Below, piece after piece: positions 37,300-47,298 of a DNA stretch of 64,000 bases. Position 1 is the first letter of the stretch, and each line of letters opens with the position of its first letter. Below the pieces are notes generated by a model. It did not search any database. It was not told the origin of the DNA and worked only from the letters and a program-made list of their open reading frames with translations. The DNA lies in contig CAJIZG010000003.1 in the NCBI GenBank assembly GCA_905181865.1, positions 637,001 to 701,000 of the forward strand, read 5' to 3'. This DNA is from Urechidicola croceus. GTDB taxonomy: Bacteria > Bacteroidota > Bacteroidia > Flavobacteriales > Flavobacteriaceae. Position numbers and translations under genes: made by a program.

Positions 37300-37497
37300 T
37301 TAAATAGTCATTGAGAGAATTCTAGTTTCAGGCTTAGTTCGATGCAATTTAAAATCAAAATCCTTACAGACATTTCTATATAACCATTTTAAAAAAAACA
37401 ATTGTTTTCCCAGTTCATATAGATGATACTTCTCTTTGTCCTTTGGCAAATCATTCTCATTAAATCTACGCTGACCAACACCTAAAAAGTTTGTTAT
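37300..37497 (-). pseudogene. Unidentified gene remnant (open frame without start)
   Basis: On the minus strand a frame of about 65 codons runs from a stop at 37500 to TAA at 37302-37300 with protein-like composition (GVGQRRFNENDLPKDKEKYH, then ELGKQLFFLKWLYRNVCKDF). It has no start codon. I do not recognise the family. Because it lies in the flavin-reductase/SDR accessory stretch, next to other remnants, it may be the 3' end of a deleted gene. It could also be chance. Confidence 0.35.
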
Positions 37498-37520
37498 TTA
37501 ATAATATAAATCCGATTTAA

Positions 37521-38423
37521 CTATATCCATTCTTTTGGATTTTTAAGCACCTCTAGCAATCTTGCCTCTTCACTTCCTTTTTCTGGTTGATGATTGTAAT
37601 GCCATTGCACATGAGGTGGTAAACTCATTAATATACTTTCGATACGACCGTTGGTCTTTATCCCAAATAAAGTTCCTTTATCATGAATTAAATTAAATTC
37701 TACATATCGCCCTCTTCGCACTTCTTGCCAATTGCGCTGTTCTCTGGTGTATTCTAACTCTTTACGCTTTTCTACAATCGGCACATAACCTTGTAAAAAG
37801 CTATTCCCTACTTCCGTCACAAAATCAAACCAATTCTGCATATTCATGTCCTCAGTTTCTGAGCAACGGTCAAAAAATAAACCACCTATTCCACGTGCTT
37901 CATTTCTATGTGTATTCCAAAAATAAGTATCACATTGCTTTTTATATTTTATATGAAATCCGTCATCATGACGGTCACAGGCCTCTTTACAAGTCGCATG
38001 AAAATGTTTCGCATCTTCGTCAAACAAATAATAAGGCGTTAAATCTTGTCCGCCACCAAACCAACTATTAACAATGTTTCCTAATTTATCATACATTTCA
38101 AAATAACGCCAATTTGCATGAACCGTGGGCACCATTGGATTATTTGGATGTAAAACCAAACTAAGCCCACAAGCAAAAAAATCGCCCTCTTCTACTCCAA
38201 AATATTTTTTCATCGCATCTGGCAACGCACCATGAACTCCAGAAATATTTACACCTCCTTTTTCAAAAACCGCTCCGTTTTCTATAACACGCGTTCTACC
38301 TCCACCTCCTTCTGGACGCTCCCAAACATCTTCTTTAAAGGTTGCCTTTCCGTCTACATCTTCTAATTTAGCAGTGATTGTATCTTGTAGGTTTTGTATG
38401 TATTTGTAAAATTTTTCTTTCAT
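37521..38423 (-). CDS. hemF: Oxygen-dependent coproporphyrinogen III oxidase
   Basis: 300 residues, full length. It has the HemF signatures GGGGRTRVIENGAVFEKGGV, SLVLHPNNPMVPTVHANWRYFE, WFGGGQDLTPYYLFDEDAKHFH and RRGRYVEFNLIHDKGTLFGI, ending in SLPPHVQWHYN. It decarboxylates coproporphyrinogen III to protoporphyrinogen IX using O2, which implies aerobic heme synthesis. It is the last gene of the minus-strand heme series. Between it and hemE lies the remnant of an isomerase gene. Confidence 0.96.
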   Translation of the reverse strand: MKEKFYKYIQNLQDTITAKLEDVDGKATFKEDVWERPEGGGGRTRVIENGAVFEKGGVNISGVHGALPDAMKKYFGVEEGDFFACGLSLVLHPNNPMVPTVHANWRYFEMYDKLGNIVNSWFGGGQDLTPYYLFDEDAKHFHATCKEACDRHDDGFHIKYKKQCDTYFWNTHRNEARGIGGLFFDRCSETEDMNMQNWFDFVTEVGNSFLQGYVPIVEKRKELEYTREQRNWQEVRRGRYVEFNLIHDKGTLFGIKTNGRIESILMSLPPHVQWHYNHQPEKGSEEARLLEVLKNPKEWI

Positions 38424-38428
38424 AATGA

Positions 38429-38620
38429 CTAAACAATTGATTTATTGTAATAAGAACTCTCTTCAACATCCCGAATATTTATTGAAATAATCGGCACCTT
38501 CAGAAATAACTCCTTAAATTTCGTACTTATCAGTTTAGATAGGTTTGCTTTTTGTTCGTCTGTTCTACCTTCTATTATTTTCGCAAAAACATGAATAAAA
38601 TCATTTTCACCTTCTTGAAC
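38429..38620 (-). pseudogene. 5-Carboxymethyl-2-hydroxymuconate isomerase-like remnant
   Basis: The minus strand encodes NDFIHVFAKIIEGRTDEQKA and, after a short gap, PIISINIRDVEESSYYNKSI, ending in TAG at 38431-38429. This matches the C-terminal two thirds of CHMI-type tautomerases (FVHV...GR....L...VSVNIRE...YRK). A TAG lies just upstream at about 38621, and the N-terminal third is no longer readable in one frame (PFKYS precedes the stop). It is a decayed gene within the heme cluster. Confidence 0.7.
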
Positions 38621-38713
38621 CTAAGAATATTTAAAAGGATATTTAAAAAAACAAACCGCTAAACTTAATAATTATCGAAAATTCAACTTCCTTATGATAT
38701 TATCTATAGACAT

Positions 38714-39739
38714 TTAAGCTTCGTACTCTTTTACCGTATCTATAAATGCCTTTGCATTGTCTAAATCAATATTTGGTAAAATACCATGACCTAAGTTTAC
38801 GATATATTTATCTTTTCCAAAATCGTCGATCATAGCCGTTACTAATTTCTTGATTTCTGCTGGTGGCGAAAACAAACGTGTAGGATCAAAATTACCTTGA
38901 AGTGTAATTTTGTTTCCTGTAAATTTACGTGCCATTTGCGGCGTAATTGTCCAATCTACACCTAAAGCCGCAGCATTTGAATTTGCCATCTCTTCTAGTG
39001 CAAACCAACATCCTTTCCCGAATGCAATTACAGGAGCATCGTCTTTTAATGCTTCTATAATTTGGTTGATATATTTCCAGGAGAACTCTTGATAATCTAC
39101 TGGAGATAACATACCTCCCCAAGAATCAAATATCTGAACCGCATTTACGCCTGCTTTTACTTTTTCTTTTAAGTAAAGAATCGTTGTATCCGTAATTTTT
39201 TGCAATAATGTATGTGCGGCAATAGGTTGTGTAAAGCAAAACTCTTTTGCTTTGTCAAAGTTTTTTGAACCCTGCCCTTGGATACAATAACATAATATTG
39301 TCCATGGTGAACCTGCAAATCCGATCAACGGAATGTCATCGTTCAGCATTTCTTTGGTCAACTTAATGGCGTCCATCACATAACCTAAAGTTTCATCTAT
39401 ATTCGGAACAATCGTTTTATTTACGTCTGCCATAGAACGAATCGGATTTGGTAACCAAGGTCCAATTCCGTCTTTCATTTCTACTTCAATATTCATTGCC
39501 TGCGGAATTACCAAAATATCTGAAAATAAAATTGCCGCATCCATTCCATATCTACGAATTGGTTGCATGGTAATTTCTGCAGCTAATTCTGGAGTTTGGC
39601 AACGTGTAAAAAAATCATATTTCTTTTTTATTACCTGAAATTCTGGAAGGTATCTCCCTGCCTGGCGCATCATCCAAACTGGAGGTCTTTCAACTACTTC
39701 TCCCTTTAACGCTCTTAAATATAAATCGTTTCTTATCAT
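38714..39739 (-). CDS. hemE: Uroporphyrinogen decarboxylase
   Basis: 341 residues. It begins with [18 protein letters not shown], the invariant substrate-binding block, then [14 protein letters not shown] (catalytic Asp), [37 protein letters not shown] and [11 protein letters not shown]. It decarboxylates the four acetate side chains of uroporphyrinogen III. It is separated from hemL by a REP-like inverted pair (39751-39823). Confidence 0.97.
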   Translation of the reverse strand: MIRNDLYLRALKGEVVERPPVWMMRQAGRYLPEFQVIKKKYDFFTRCQTPELAAEITMQPIRRYGMDAAILFSDILVIPQAMNIEVEMKDGIGPWLPNPIRSMADVNKTIVPNIDETLGYVMDAIKLTKEMLNDDIPLIGFAGSPWTILCYCIQGQGSKNFDKAKEFCFTQPIAAHTLLQKITDTTILYLKEKVKAGVNAVQIFDSWGGMLSPVDYQEFSWKYINQIIEALKDDAPVIAFGKGCWFALEEMANSNAAALGVDWTITPQMARKFTGNKITLQGNFDPTRLFSPPAEIKKLVTAMIDDFGKDKYIVNLGHGILPNIDLDNAKAFIDTVKEYEA

Positions 39740-39750
39740 GTTTTGCTTCT

Positions 39751-39823
39751 GTCATTCCTGCGTAGGCAGGAATCTGTTTTTAAAACTTCTCTTTCTTTGG
39801 ATTCCTACCTTCGCAGGAATGAC
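39751..39823. repeat. REP-like inverted repeat pair between hemE and hemL
   Basis: Two 24-base arms in opposite orientation (39751-39774 and 39800-39823) match at 22 of 24 positions. Each begins GTCATTCCTGCG when read outward-in. The left arm itself folds, ATTCCTGC-GTAG-GCAGGAAT, with an 8-bp stem. This is the widespread GTCATTCCTGCGNAGGNAGGAATC palindromic element found between genes in many bacteria. In this spot it may act as an mRNA-stabilising or terminating hairpin between hemL and hemE. Confidence 0.75.
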
Positions 39824-39827
39824 AACA

Positions 39828-41117
39828 TTATGCTTCCGACACCTTCCCCATAGCAGCATCAATTGCTTTCTTAATTACTTTCAAATCACTATTGTCTAAT
39901 GCAGATGATAAAAACCAAGCCTCAAATTGCGAGGGTGGTAAAAACACACCGTTTTTAATCATTTCCCAAAAGAATATGCCGAATTTTTCTGTATCACTTG
40001 TCTGCGCAGTTGGAAAATCTACAACCGACTCTTTTGTGAAAAACGGATTCATCATAGAGCCAAATCTATTGACAACCAATTCAACATTATACTTTTTTGC
40101 TGAATCAAGCAAAAATGATTCTATTTTTTCTGCTACGCTATTAAAAGCCGTATATGGATTCTGCTTTTTTAATTCAGACAGGGTAGCGATACCTGAAGCC
40201 ATTGCAATCGGATTTCCAGATAAAGTTCCTGCTTGGTACATATCACCTAACGGAGAAACCATTTCCATAATTTCATTTCTTGCTCCATAGGCTCCTACTG
40301 GAAACCCTCCACCAATTACTTTGCCTAAACAAGTAATATCTGCTTCTACATTAAATAACTCTTGCACCCCTCCAAATTTTGATCTAAATCCTGTCATAAC
40401 CTCATCTGCAATTAACAAAACTCCATATGCTTTACATAGGTCTTTTAAATCACTCAAGAAATTATCTTGCGGAATTACAACGCCCATATTTCCTCCAACA
40501 GGTTCAATAATTACTGCTGCGATATCTTTATTTTCGTCAAAGTGTTTTTTTACACTTTCTAGATTGTTGTATTCTGAGATCAAAGTATTCTTAACCGCGT
40601 CTTCTGGCACGCCTTTACTCCCTGGCAGGCTTAATGTTGCTAAACCAGAACCAGCCGCAACCAATAAAGCATCTGCGTGACCATGGTAACAACCAGAAAA
40701 CTTTACGATTTTATCCTTACCAGTATAAGCTCTTGCTAAACGCAAAGCACTAAATACTGCCTCAGTTCCTGAATTCACAAAACGCACTTTATCCATTCCT
40801 GAAAAAGCATCACAAACAATTTTTGCCAGTTTAATTTCATTTTCTGTCGAAGCACCAAAAGAGTATCCGTTCTTTAAGGCTTTTTTAATTGCCTTTTGAA
40901 CCTTCTTATGTCTATGTCCTACGATCATAGGCCCGTAAGACAAAACTAAATCAACATATTTATTTCCGTCAACATCAGTAATACCGCTCCCTTTTGCTTT
41001 CTTAATAAACAACGGATTTCCACCTACAGACGTAAATGCCCTTACGGGGGAATTAACTGCTCCAACAAGGTTTTTCAATCCTTTCTTATATAGTTTTTCT
41101 GATTTCTTGAATTTCAT
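39828..41117 (-). CDS. hemL: Glutamate-1-semialdehyde 2,1-aminomutase
   Basis: About 429 residues, a class III aminotransferase fold. Key segments are GAVNSPVRAFTSVGG, the SGTEAVFSALRLARAYTGK PLP region, FSGCYHGHADALLVAAGSG, IADEVMTGFRS, and the Schiff-base lysine in CLGKVIGGGFPVGAYGAR, then AGTLSGNPIAMASG. It makes 5-aminolevulinate from glutamate semialdehyde. Start set at ATG 41117 (MKFKKSEKLYKKG), which fits the family; the frame extends 11 codons upstream into a repeat-like sequence. Confidence 0.96.
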   Translation of the reverse strand: MKFKKSEKLYKKGLKNLVGAVNSPVRAFTSVGGNPLFIKKAKGSGITDVDGNKYVDLVLSYGPMIVGHRHKKVQKAIKKALKNGYSFGASTENEIKLAKIVCDAFSGMDKVRFVNSGTEAVFSALRLARAYTGKDKIVKFSGCYHGHADALLVAAGSGLATLSLPGSKGVPEDAVKNTLISEYNNLESVKKHFDENKDIAAVIIEPVGGNMGVVIPQDNFLSDLKDLCKAYGVLLIADEVMTGFRSKFGGVQELFNVEADITCLGKVIGGGFPVGAYGARNEIMEMVSPLGDMYQAGTLSGNPIAMASGIATLSELKKQNPYTAFNSVAEKIESFLLDSAKKYNVELVVNRFGSMMNPFFTKESVVDFPTAQTSDTEKFGIFFWEMIKNGVFLPPSQFEAWFLSSALDNSDLKVIKKAIDAAMGKVSEA

Positions 41118-41136
41118 ATCTAATTTTGTATTTGTT

Positions 41137-41207
41137 GTCACTACCATCAAAGTGAAGCAATCTCTATATCTATAAACAAATTACTCCGAGTTCCTTCTCC
41201 CAATGAC
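41137..41207. repeat. Degenerate REP/MITE-like repeat upstream of hemL
   Basis: The 71 bases contain GTCACTACC, GTGAAGCAATCTC and, at the other end, CTTCTCCCAATGAC. They fit a worn copy of the common GTCATTGCGAGGNNNGAAGCAATC ... GATTGCTTC ... CCTCGCAATGAC inverted repeat found in many bacteria. The terminal GTCA(T)TG / CAATGAC ends are still complementary, but the inner arms have diverged. The match is from memory of the consensus. Confidence 0.45.
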
Positions 41208-41210
41208 TTT

Positions 41211-42173
41211 TTACTTCAACAATTTCCTTGCTACTTCTTTAGCAAAATAAGTAATAATAATATCTGCACCAGCTCTTTTCATAGAAAGCAATGTTTCCAT
41301 CATTACTTTTTCACCATCAATCCAGCCTTTCTCTGCTGCAGCCTTAATCATAGCATATTCACCACTTACATTATAACATGCGATTGGTCGATCAAAATTA
41401 TTTTTTAAATCTCTTACGATGTCTAAATATGACAATGCCGGCTTCACCATCAAAATATCGGCTCCTTCCTGATCATCAAAAGTTGCTTTCCGAAGCCCTT
41501 CATCCCTATTTGCGGGATCCATTTGGTAGGTTCTTCTATCTCCAAAAGTAGGAGCAGAATCTGCAGCATCTCTAAATGGTCCATAATATGCAGATGAATA
41601 TTTTATCGAATACGCCATAATTGGCAATTCAGCAAAACCAGTATTGTCTAAGGATTCTCGAACCATCGCTACGGTTCCGTCAATCATTCCAGATGGAGCT
41701 ATCATGTCTGCGCCTGCTTGCGCATGAGAAATGGCTTGCTTTGCCAGATTGACAAGTGTTGAATCATTCTCAACATCGTTGTTATGAATAACTCCACAGT
41801 GACCGTGACTTGTATATTCACAAAAACATACATCCGTAACAACATATAAACTTGGGTAATTTTCTTTTATAAAACGAATTGCCTGCTGAATAATTCCTTG
41901 ATCATTCCATGTTTCAGTTCCTATATCATCTTTCTCTGATGGAATTCCAAATAAAAGAACTGCGGGTATATTTAAAGAAACAACCTCATCCAATTCTTTA
42001 GAAATTTTATCTAACGAAAATCTTTTAATTCCCGGCATAGAAACAATTTCTTTTTCGACCCCTGAACCCTCTTCAATAAATAAAGGATAAATTAAATCAT
42101 CTATTGACAATTTCGTTTCCTGCACTAATCTTCGAATATTCTCCGATTTACGTAATCTCCGAGTCCTATTCAT
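41211..42173 (-). CDS. hemB: Porphobilinogen synthase (5-aminolevulinate dehydratase)
   Basis: 320 residues. The three zinc cysteines are in [18 protein letters not shown], so this is the zinc-dependent form. The two Schiff-base lysines are in [18 protein letters not shown] and [13 protein letters not shown]. It condenses two ALA molecules to porphobilinogen. Its start overlaps the end of hemCD by 8 bases, which points to coupled translation. Confidence 0.97.
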   Translation of the reverse strand: MNRTRRLRKSENIRRLVQETKLSIDDLIYPLFIEEGSGVEKEIVSMPGIKRFSLDKISKELDEVVSLNIPAVLLFGIPSEKDDIGTETWNDQGIIQQAIRFIKENYPSLYVVTDVCFCEYTSHGHCGVIHNNDVENDSTLVNLAKQAISHAQAGADMIAPSGMIDGTVAMVRESLDNTGFAELPIMAYSIKYSSAYYGPFRDAADSAPTFGDRRTYQMDPANRDEGLRKATFDDQEGADILMVKPALSYLDIVRDLKNNFDRPIACYNVSGEYAMIKAAAEKGWIDGEKVMMETLLSMKRAGADIIITYFAKEVARKLLK

Positions 42174-43743
42174 AATATTTATTTACCGTTTTAATCACAT
42201 TCTCTATTGATGGTAGTTCTGCAACTTGCACCTTTTCAAAATACTTTCTTGCCTCTTGAGCCGTAGTTTCTCCAATACAAAAAGCAACAGCAATTCTATC
42301 TATATTGTCATTTAAATAACTTTCAATTCCGGATGGGCTATAAAAAAGAATTCCATCAAATACTTTATCAAACTTTCGTTCATTTAAAACAGTTCGATAC
42401 GCCTCAATATTTGTTACTTCTACGTTATTTTCTGAAAGAATCGTATTTAATTCATCGCGTTTCAAATTACCACAGAAATAAGTCGCTTCATTCAATCTCA
42501 TTTTAATAATAAACTTTGCCAATTCTTTGGCTGAATTTTCAACATGAGCCACCTTTTTTCCAATCTTTTTCTCGATCAGTCTTTTAGTTCTGCGACCAAC
42601 ACAATAGATGTTTTCAAAATCCATTTCAGCGGGTGCATAGTTATGCAACAGTGCCTCTACTCCATTCTGACTCGTAATAATTACATTTTTAATGCCGTTC
42701 TTAATTACTGTTGGTTTTAATCGATTGTAACGAATGGCGATAAAATCACTCATTTCAAACCCAATTTTTTCAGAAAACAAATCGGTTTGATTTGTAGAAA
42801 GTTGTTTGGTAGATAAAACTTTTAGTTCTTTTGGAGGAGTTACATCCTTAATCATCAGTTTCTTACCTCCGCGCAACAAAATATCTTCGGCACATCTTTT
42901 TCCTAAATCTTTCGAATTTACTCTGTAACAGAGTTGATCCATTGCTATTTTTTTCTTTCCATCCAAACTAAATAAAGCCCCTTTAAAAACAATTTGTTCG
43001 TCTTTAAAGTACGCCAAAGCCCCAATAGGCGAGGAACATCCACCTTCTAAGACTTGCAAAAATTGACGTTCAATATTTGCACAAATTTCTGTGTTTTCAT
43101 CGTTTAACTCTTTACAAACCTCTAATAACTCCTTATTTTCTCCCAATGCAGCAATCATCAAAATTCCTTGCGCTGGCGCTGGAATCATCCAATCTAAAAT
43201 CGCATGATTTTGGGGTAATAATTTCAAACGATGCAATCCTGCTTGCGCAAAAATGGCACCGTTCCAATCGTTATCTTCTAATTTTTGTAGACGAGTATTT
43301 ATATTTCCACGCAAACCAGTAATTGTATGAGTTGGATAATGATGTAACCATTGCGCTTTCCTTCTAAGACTTCCCGTTGCTATTACCGCTGCTTTTTGAT
43401 GCAAAAACTCTTCATTGCCTTTAAATACCAAAATATCTAATGATCCACCACGCTTTAACACGGCTGCTTGAACAATATTTTGCGGAAGTGCTGTGGGTAC
43501 ATCTTTCATTGAATGCACAGCAATATCTATAGTTCTATTTAACAGTGCTATATCTAGATTTTTTGTAAAAATACCAGTAATCCCCATTTCATACAATGGT
43601 TTTTCTAGGTTGATATCTCCTTGAGAATCTATTTTAACAATTTCAGTCTCATGTCCTAAATGGTTTAATTGACTGGCAACCGTATTTGCTTGCCAAAGGG
43701 CCAACTCACTAGAACGCGTTCCGATTCTAATTTTTTTATCCAT
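42166..43743 (-). CDS. hemCD: Hydroxymethylbilane synthase - uroporphyrinogen-III synthase fusion
   Basis: 525 residues. Residues 1 to about 305 are Hem[40 protein letters not shown] and the dipyrromethane-binding Cys236 in [11 protein letters not shown]. From about 320 the protein continues as HemD ([60 protein letters not shown]). Fusion of the two consecutive enzymes should pass the unstable linear bilane directly to the cyclase. HemCD fusions are known in Bacteroidota. Confidence 0.94.
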   Translation of the reverse strand: MDKKIRIGTRSSELALWQANTVASQLNHLGHETEIVKIDSQGDINLEKPLYEMGITGIFTKNLDIALLNRTIDIAVHSMKDVPTALPQNIVQAAVLKRGGSLDILVFKGNEEFLHQKAAVIATGSLRRKAQWLHHYPTHTITGLRGNINTRLQKLEDNDWNGAIFAQAGLHRLKLLPQNHAILDWMIPAPAQGILMIAALGENKELLEVCKELNDENTEICANIERQFLQVLEGGCSSPIGALAYFKDEQIVFKGALFSLDGKKKIAMDQLCYRVNSKDLGKRCAEDILLRGGKKLMIKDVTPPKELKVLSTKQLSTNQTDLFSEKIGFEMSDFIAIRYNRLKPTVIKNGIKNVIITSQNGVEALLHNYAPAEMDFENIYCVGRRTKRLIEKKIGKKVAHVENSAKELAKFIIKMRLNEATYFCGNLKRDELNTILSENNVEVTNIEAYRTVLNERKFDKVFDGILFYSPSGIESYLNDNIDRIAVAFCIGETTAQEARKYFEKVQVAELPSIENVIKTVNKYYE

Positions 43744-43755
43744 TAATTTATTTGG

Positions 43756-44997
43756 CTATTTAAGAGTAAATACCTTTTGCATAACTTCAATACTTTGAAC
43801 CTGCGAGGTGTTTTCATCTTTTAAGTGTTTCACAAACTGTGTTGTGATTTTTTGTATAAAACGGGAAGTGATTATTTCTGCTTGCTCTACGTCAAAATCT
43901 TTGATTTTCTTTTTGTGAAAATCTATTTCGTTCGACTGAATCTCTTCCAAAGAATTTTTCAATGCTGTAATCGCTGGAGTGAATCTTCGATGGTTTAACC
44001 ATTCTGTAAATTCATCCATATAAATATCAATAATCAACGTTGCTTTTGGAATTTCTCCTTCTCTAATTGCTAAAGTCTTATCCGTTATTTTCGATAAATC
44101 ATCAACATCAACTAAGGTAATTTCTTCTCTATTTTTTAGTTCACAGGCAACATTATTTGGCATCGACAAGTCTAAGATCAACAACTCTTTCCCATTCTTT
44201 ACATGCTTAGTAATAACTGTAGGCTCCTGTGCTCCCGTAGAAACGATTAAAATATCTGCTATATCAATTTCATCTGCTAGGTTACTATACTCTGTAAAAC
44301 GAATATCAGCATAGTCATCAGCAAATAAAGCCGCTTTTGAATCTGTTCTGTTAATCAAACAAACGTTCTTGTTCTTCGTGTATTCCGCTAAATTCTTACA
44401 GGTGTGTTTTCCCATTTTACCTAAACCATACACCAAGATATTCTTAGAGTCGTGATTTGATAAATTCTCTAAAAGATACTGCACAGCAGCATACGAAACA
44501 GAAGTCGTTCCTGAACTCAATTTTGTTTTATTCTTTACACGCTTACTTGCTTGTAACACTAAATTAATAAGTCTTTCTAAATACGCATTTACAACTTTTT
44601 GCTCTTTTGCCATTTTAAAAGACTGCTTCAATTGACCAACTATTTCATAATCGCCTAATATTTGACTCGACAAACCTGTTGCCAAATTAAATATATGATG
44701 AATTGCATCCTTGTCCTTGTTTACATTAGAAAATTTAACAAATTCATCTACCGTTCCATGTGAATATTGACACAATAATTTTATTAATTGAAAAGGGTGC
44801 TCTGCAAAACCAGTGATCTCTGTTCTATTACAAGTTGACAATACAAAAATACCATCGATACCTTGCGACTTCGCATCTTGTAACAATAAAACTTGATTGT
44901 CTTTTGAAATACTAAACTTTCCTCGTGTATGAACATCGGCCTTTTTATAACTTAATCCTACGTTATAAAACTTCTTGGATGTACTGTTTTCCTTCAT
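43756..44997 (-). CDS. hemA: Glutamyl-tRNA reductase
   Basis: 413 residues. It has the catalytic Cys56 in LSTCNRTEITGF, the tRNA/Glu-recognition region, the NADPH-binding ILVYGLGKMGKHTCKNLAEY, and STGAQEP, LDLSMPNNVACEL and VDVDDLSKITD, with a C-terminal dimerisation helix. It is the first committed and usually regulated step of C5-type heme synthesis. A -7 box lies at 45030 to 45023. It is divergent from an AraC regulator, with hemH and hemJ on the other side. Confidence 0.96.
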   Translation of the reverse strand: MKENSTSKKFYNVGLSYKKADVHTRGKFSISKDNQVLLLQDAKSQGIDGIFVLSTCNRTEITGFAEHPFQLIKLLCQYSHGTVDEFVKFSNVNKDKDAIHHIFNLATGLSSQILGDYEIVGQLKQSFKMAKEQKVVNAYLERLINLVLQASKRVKNKTKLSSGTTSVSYAAVQYLLENLSNHDSKNILVYGLGKMGKHTCKNLAEYTKNKNVCLINRTDSKAALFADDYADIRFTEYSNLADEIDIADILIVSTGAQEPTVITKHVKNGKELLILDLSMPNNVACELKNREEITLVDVDDLSKITDKTLAIREGEIPKATLIIDIYMDEFTEWLNHRRFTPAITALKNSLEEIQSNEIDFHKKKIKDFDVEQAEIITSRFIQKITTQFVKHLKDENTSQVQSIEVMQKVFTLK

Positions 44998-45022
44998 AAT
45001 TAGTTCGTCGAATAAACATCGC

Positions 45023-45030
45023 CAAAAGTA
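45023..45030 (-). promoter_or_regulatory. hemA promoter -7 box
   Basis: On the minus strand TACTTTTG is an exact TAnnTTTG match, 25 bases from the hemA ATG. No clear -33 TTG is visible at the ideal distance. Confidence 0.45.
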
Positions 45031-45240
45031 CCACCATCATAATCATAAAAACATCGACATAAGGACTAATTATATCGCTATTAGTATTAATCGCTAATTT
45101 AGAATAATTTTAAATAAAAGACTAACCTGTTCTTATTCAACAAAAAAACTAACAAAACCAAGTGGTCTATTGATACAAAACCATATTGAAGCAGTCGGAA
45201 TTTATAGGACATTATATACCCATATACCTTGTAAATAATG

Positions 45241-45248
45241 TATTTTTG
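45241..45248 (+). promoter_or_regulatory. AraC regulator promoter -7 box
   Basis: TATTTTTG matches the TAnnTTTG consensus, 37 bases before the ATG of the AraC-type regulator. Together with the minus-strand hemA box it frames the divergent promoter region 44998-45285, which holds no gene. Confidence 0.4.
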
Positions 45249-45285
45249 CACATGAAAGTGTATTTAAACCTCTAAAAGTATCGAT

Positions 45286-46188
45286 ATGCAGTTCAAAGCT
45301 ATTATTAAAGAAAACAACGACAAAAGTCCCGATTTTTTTCACAAAGAAAAAGGACGCTTTTCGGTGATGTATTTAAAAAATGATTCAGATAACACGCAGC
45401 GTTATTTTCATCATTTGGGAAACAACTATATTCAATTATATTTTTGTTTAAAAGAAGAGGCTACGGTTGCATTTAACATGGAACATTGTAAAATTGAATT
45501 GTTAAATAACGAGTCTGGCTTTATCTATTATAAGGACACAGAATCGAACTTAGCCTTCGAACTCGAAAAAGACGCCGAATTAGCAATTATCTTAATTCCA
45601 TTACAACATTTTCATTCGCTTTTTGCACACGAAGATAATTACAATTTCAATTTCGAAAACCTTAAGTTCGGAAAGCCGATAATTGAAACAAAACCGACAA
45701 GTACATCGGTAAAAGCGATCCTTCATCAGATGTTTAATCAAAAAATAAATGATGCTTTAAAATCGCTGTATATAAAAGGAAAAGTATACGAACTTCTAAG
45801 TTTATATTTTAATGTTGTAGACGAGAGCGAAAGTGAACAATGCCCTTTTATGGCAAATGAAGATACGGTTCTTAAAATAAAAAAAGTGAAAGATATTATT
45901 ACTTCAGAAATGTCCTCTCCTCCCAGTTTAGAAGAACTTTCTAAACTCGTTGGACTCAATATTAAAAAACTCAAAATGGGCTTTAAAGATTTATATGGTA
46001 TGCCTGTATTTACCTTTTTGTACCATTACAAAATGGAGCACGCAAAAAAGCTTTTAACAGATATTGACAACAATGTAAATGAAGTAGCCGTGCAAGTCGG
46101 CTATAGCACATCTAGCCACTTTATAGTCGCTTTTAAAAAGAAATTCGGAATTACACCAAAACAATTTACCAAACAAGAAGTTAACTAA
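45286..46188 (+). CDS. AraC family transcriptional regulator
   Basis: 300 residues. The N-terminal about 190 residues form a cupin-like sensing domain. The last about 95 residues are the double helix-turn-helix (PSLEELSKLVGLNIKKLKMGFKDLYG, quoted from about residue 211; then MPVFTFLYHYKMEHAKKLL, VNEVAVQVGYSTSSHFIVAFKKKFGITPKQF). It sits between divergent hemA and the downstream hemH, so control of heme synthesis, perhaps by iron or heme, is the obvious hypothesis. No direct evidence of its ligand. Confidence 0.88.
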   Translation: MQFKAIIKENNDKSPDFFHKEKGRFSVMYLKNDSDNTQRYFHHLGNNYIQLYFCLKEEATVAFNMEHCKIELLNNESGFIYYKDTESNLAFELEKDAELAIILIPLQHFHSLFAHEDNYNFNFENLKFGKPIIETKPTSTSVKAILHQMFNQKINDALKSLYIKGKVYELLSLYFNVVDESESEQCPFMANEDTVLKIKKVKDIITSEMSSPPSLEELSKLVGLNIKKLKMGFKDLYGMPVFTFLYHYKMEHAKKLLTDIDNNVNEVAVQVGYSTSSHFIVAFKKKFGITPKQFTKQEVN

Positions 46189-46276
46189 ATAAAAGGAGCA
46201 TGTTAAAATTTTTATTCCACAATAAAATAATTACTAGCAAACAGCAACTGACTAACAAAAAAACAAATATAAACAG

Positions 46277-47293
46277 ATGAAAGGAATATTACTAGTCAAT
46301 TTAGGATCACCAGATAGCACCAGTACCAAAGATGTGCGCAAATATTTAGATGAGTTTTTGATGGATGAGCGCGTGATCGACATGGCTTATTGGAAACGGT
46401 TTTTGCTGGTTAAAGGAATTGTTTTAAATACTAGGCCAAAAAAATCAGCGGCCGCCTATAAAAAAATATGGTGGAAAGAAGGCTCTCCTTTAGAGGTAAT
46501 CTCTCAACGATTTACTCATAAATTCAAAGAGAAAGTAACTATTCCTGTTGCTTTAGGAATGCGTTACGGCTCTATGAGCCTGGAAAAAGCTATTATTGAA
46601 TTAACAGATCAAGGTGTGAATGAAATCTTTATGATTCCGTTATACCCTCACTTTGCCATGTCTAGTTATGAAACTGTTGAAGTAAAAGCTCAGGAACTTA
46701 TTTTAAAATTTCATCCCAATGTAACACTAGAATCTTGTCCCGTTTTTTACAATGAACCAAATTATATCAAAGCCATGGTAGCAAATATAAAAGTACATCT
46801 TGATGGTGTAGATTTTGATCATATATTATTTTCTTACCACGGCTTGCCAGAAAGACATATAAAATTAGCAGATCCAACGAAGTCGCATTGTAAATTAGAT
46901 GGCACGTGTTGCGACACTCCATCTGAAGCACACAAGACTTGTTATAGACATCAGTGTTTCGAAACTACCAAGGAAATTATTAAATTGCTAGGTCTTGAAG
47001 GAAAAACACACAGTAATTCTTTTCAATCAAGATTATTAAGAGATCCCTGGTTAAAACCCTATACTGATTTTGAACTAGAAGGTTTTCCAGAAAAAAGGAT
47101 TAAAAAATTGATTGTTATTACACCTGCTTTTGTAACAGATTGCCTAGAGACATTAGAAGAAATCGCCATGGAAGGTAAAGATCAATTTATAGAGGCTGGC
47201 GGCGAAACTTATAAGCACATTCCGTGTATGAATGATAATGATGACTGGGTTGAAGTGGTTGCAGATTGGTCTAAAAATTGGCAGAATAAATAA
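46277..47293 (+). CDS. hemH: Ferrochelatase
   Basis: 338 residues. It starts with KGILLVNLGSPDSTSTKDVRKYL. The metal-binding His is in ILFSYHGLPERHIKLADP and the SFQSRLLRDPWLKPYTD block is present, followed by VITPAFVTDCLETLEEIAMEG with the catalytic Glu. A Cys-rich loop (CKLDGTCCDTPSEAHKTC) follows the active His, as in other Bacteroidota ferrochelatases. It inserts Fe2+ into protoporphyrin IX. hemJ follows 5 bases downstream. Confidence 0.96.
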   Translation: MKGILLVNLGSPDSTSTKDVRKYLDEFLMDERVIDMAYWKRFLLVKGIVLNTRPKKSAAAYKKIWWKEGSPLEVISQRFTHKFKEKVTIPVALGMRYGSMSLEKAIIELTDQGVNEIFMIPLYPHFAMSSYETVEVKAQELILKFHPNVTLESCPVFYNEPNYIKAMVANIKVHLDGVDFDHILFSYHGLPERHIKLADPTKSHCKLDGTCCDTPSEAHKTCYRHQCFETTKEIIKLLGLEGKTHSNSFQSRLLRDPWLKPYTDFELEGFPEKRIKKLIVITPAFVTDCLETLEEIAMEGKDQFIEAGGETYKHIPCMNDNDDWVEVVADWSKNWQNK

Positions 47294-47298
47294 ATATT

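Noticed and set aside
39892-40680. Open frames of 132 and 119 codons on the plus strand within hemL.
   Set aside because: hemL on the other strand is certain; antisense frames arise from its codon use.
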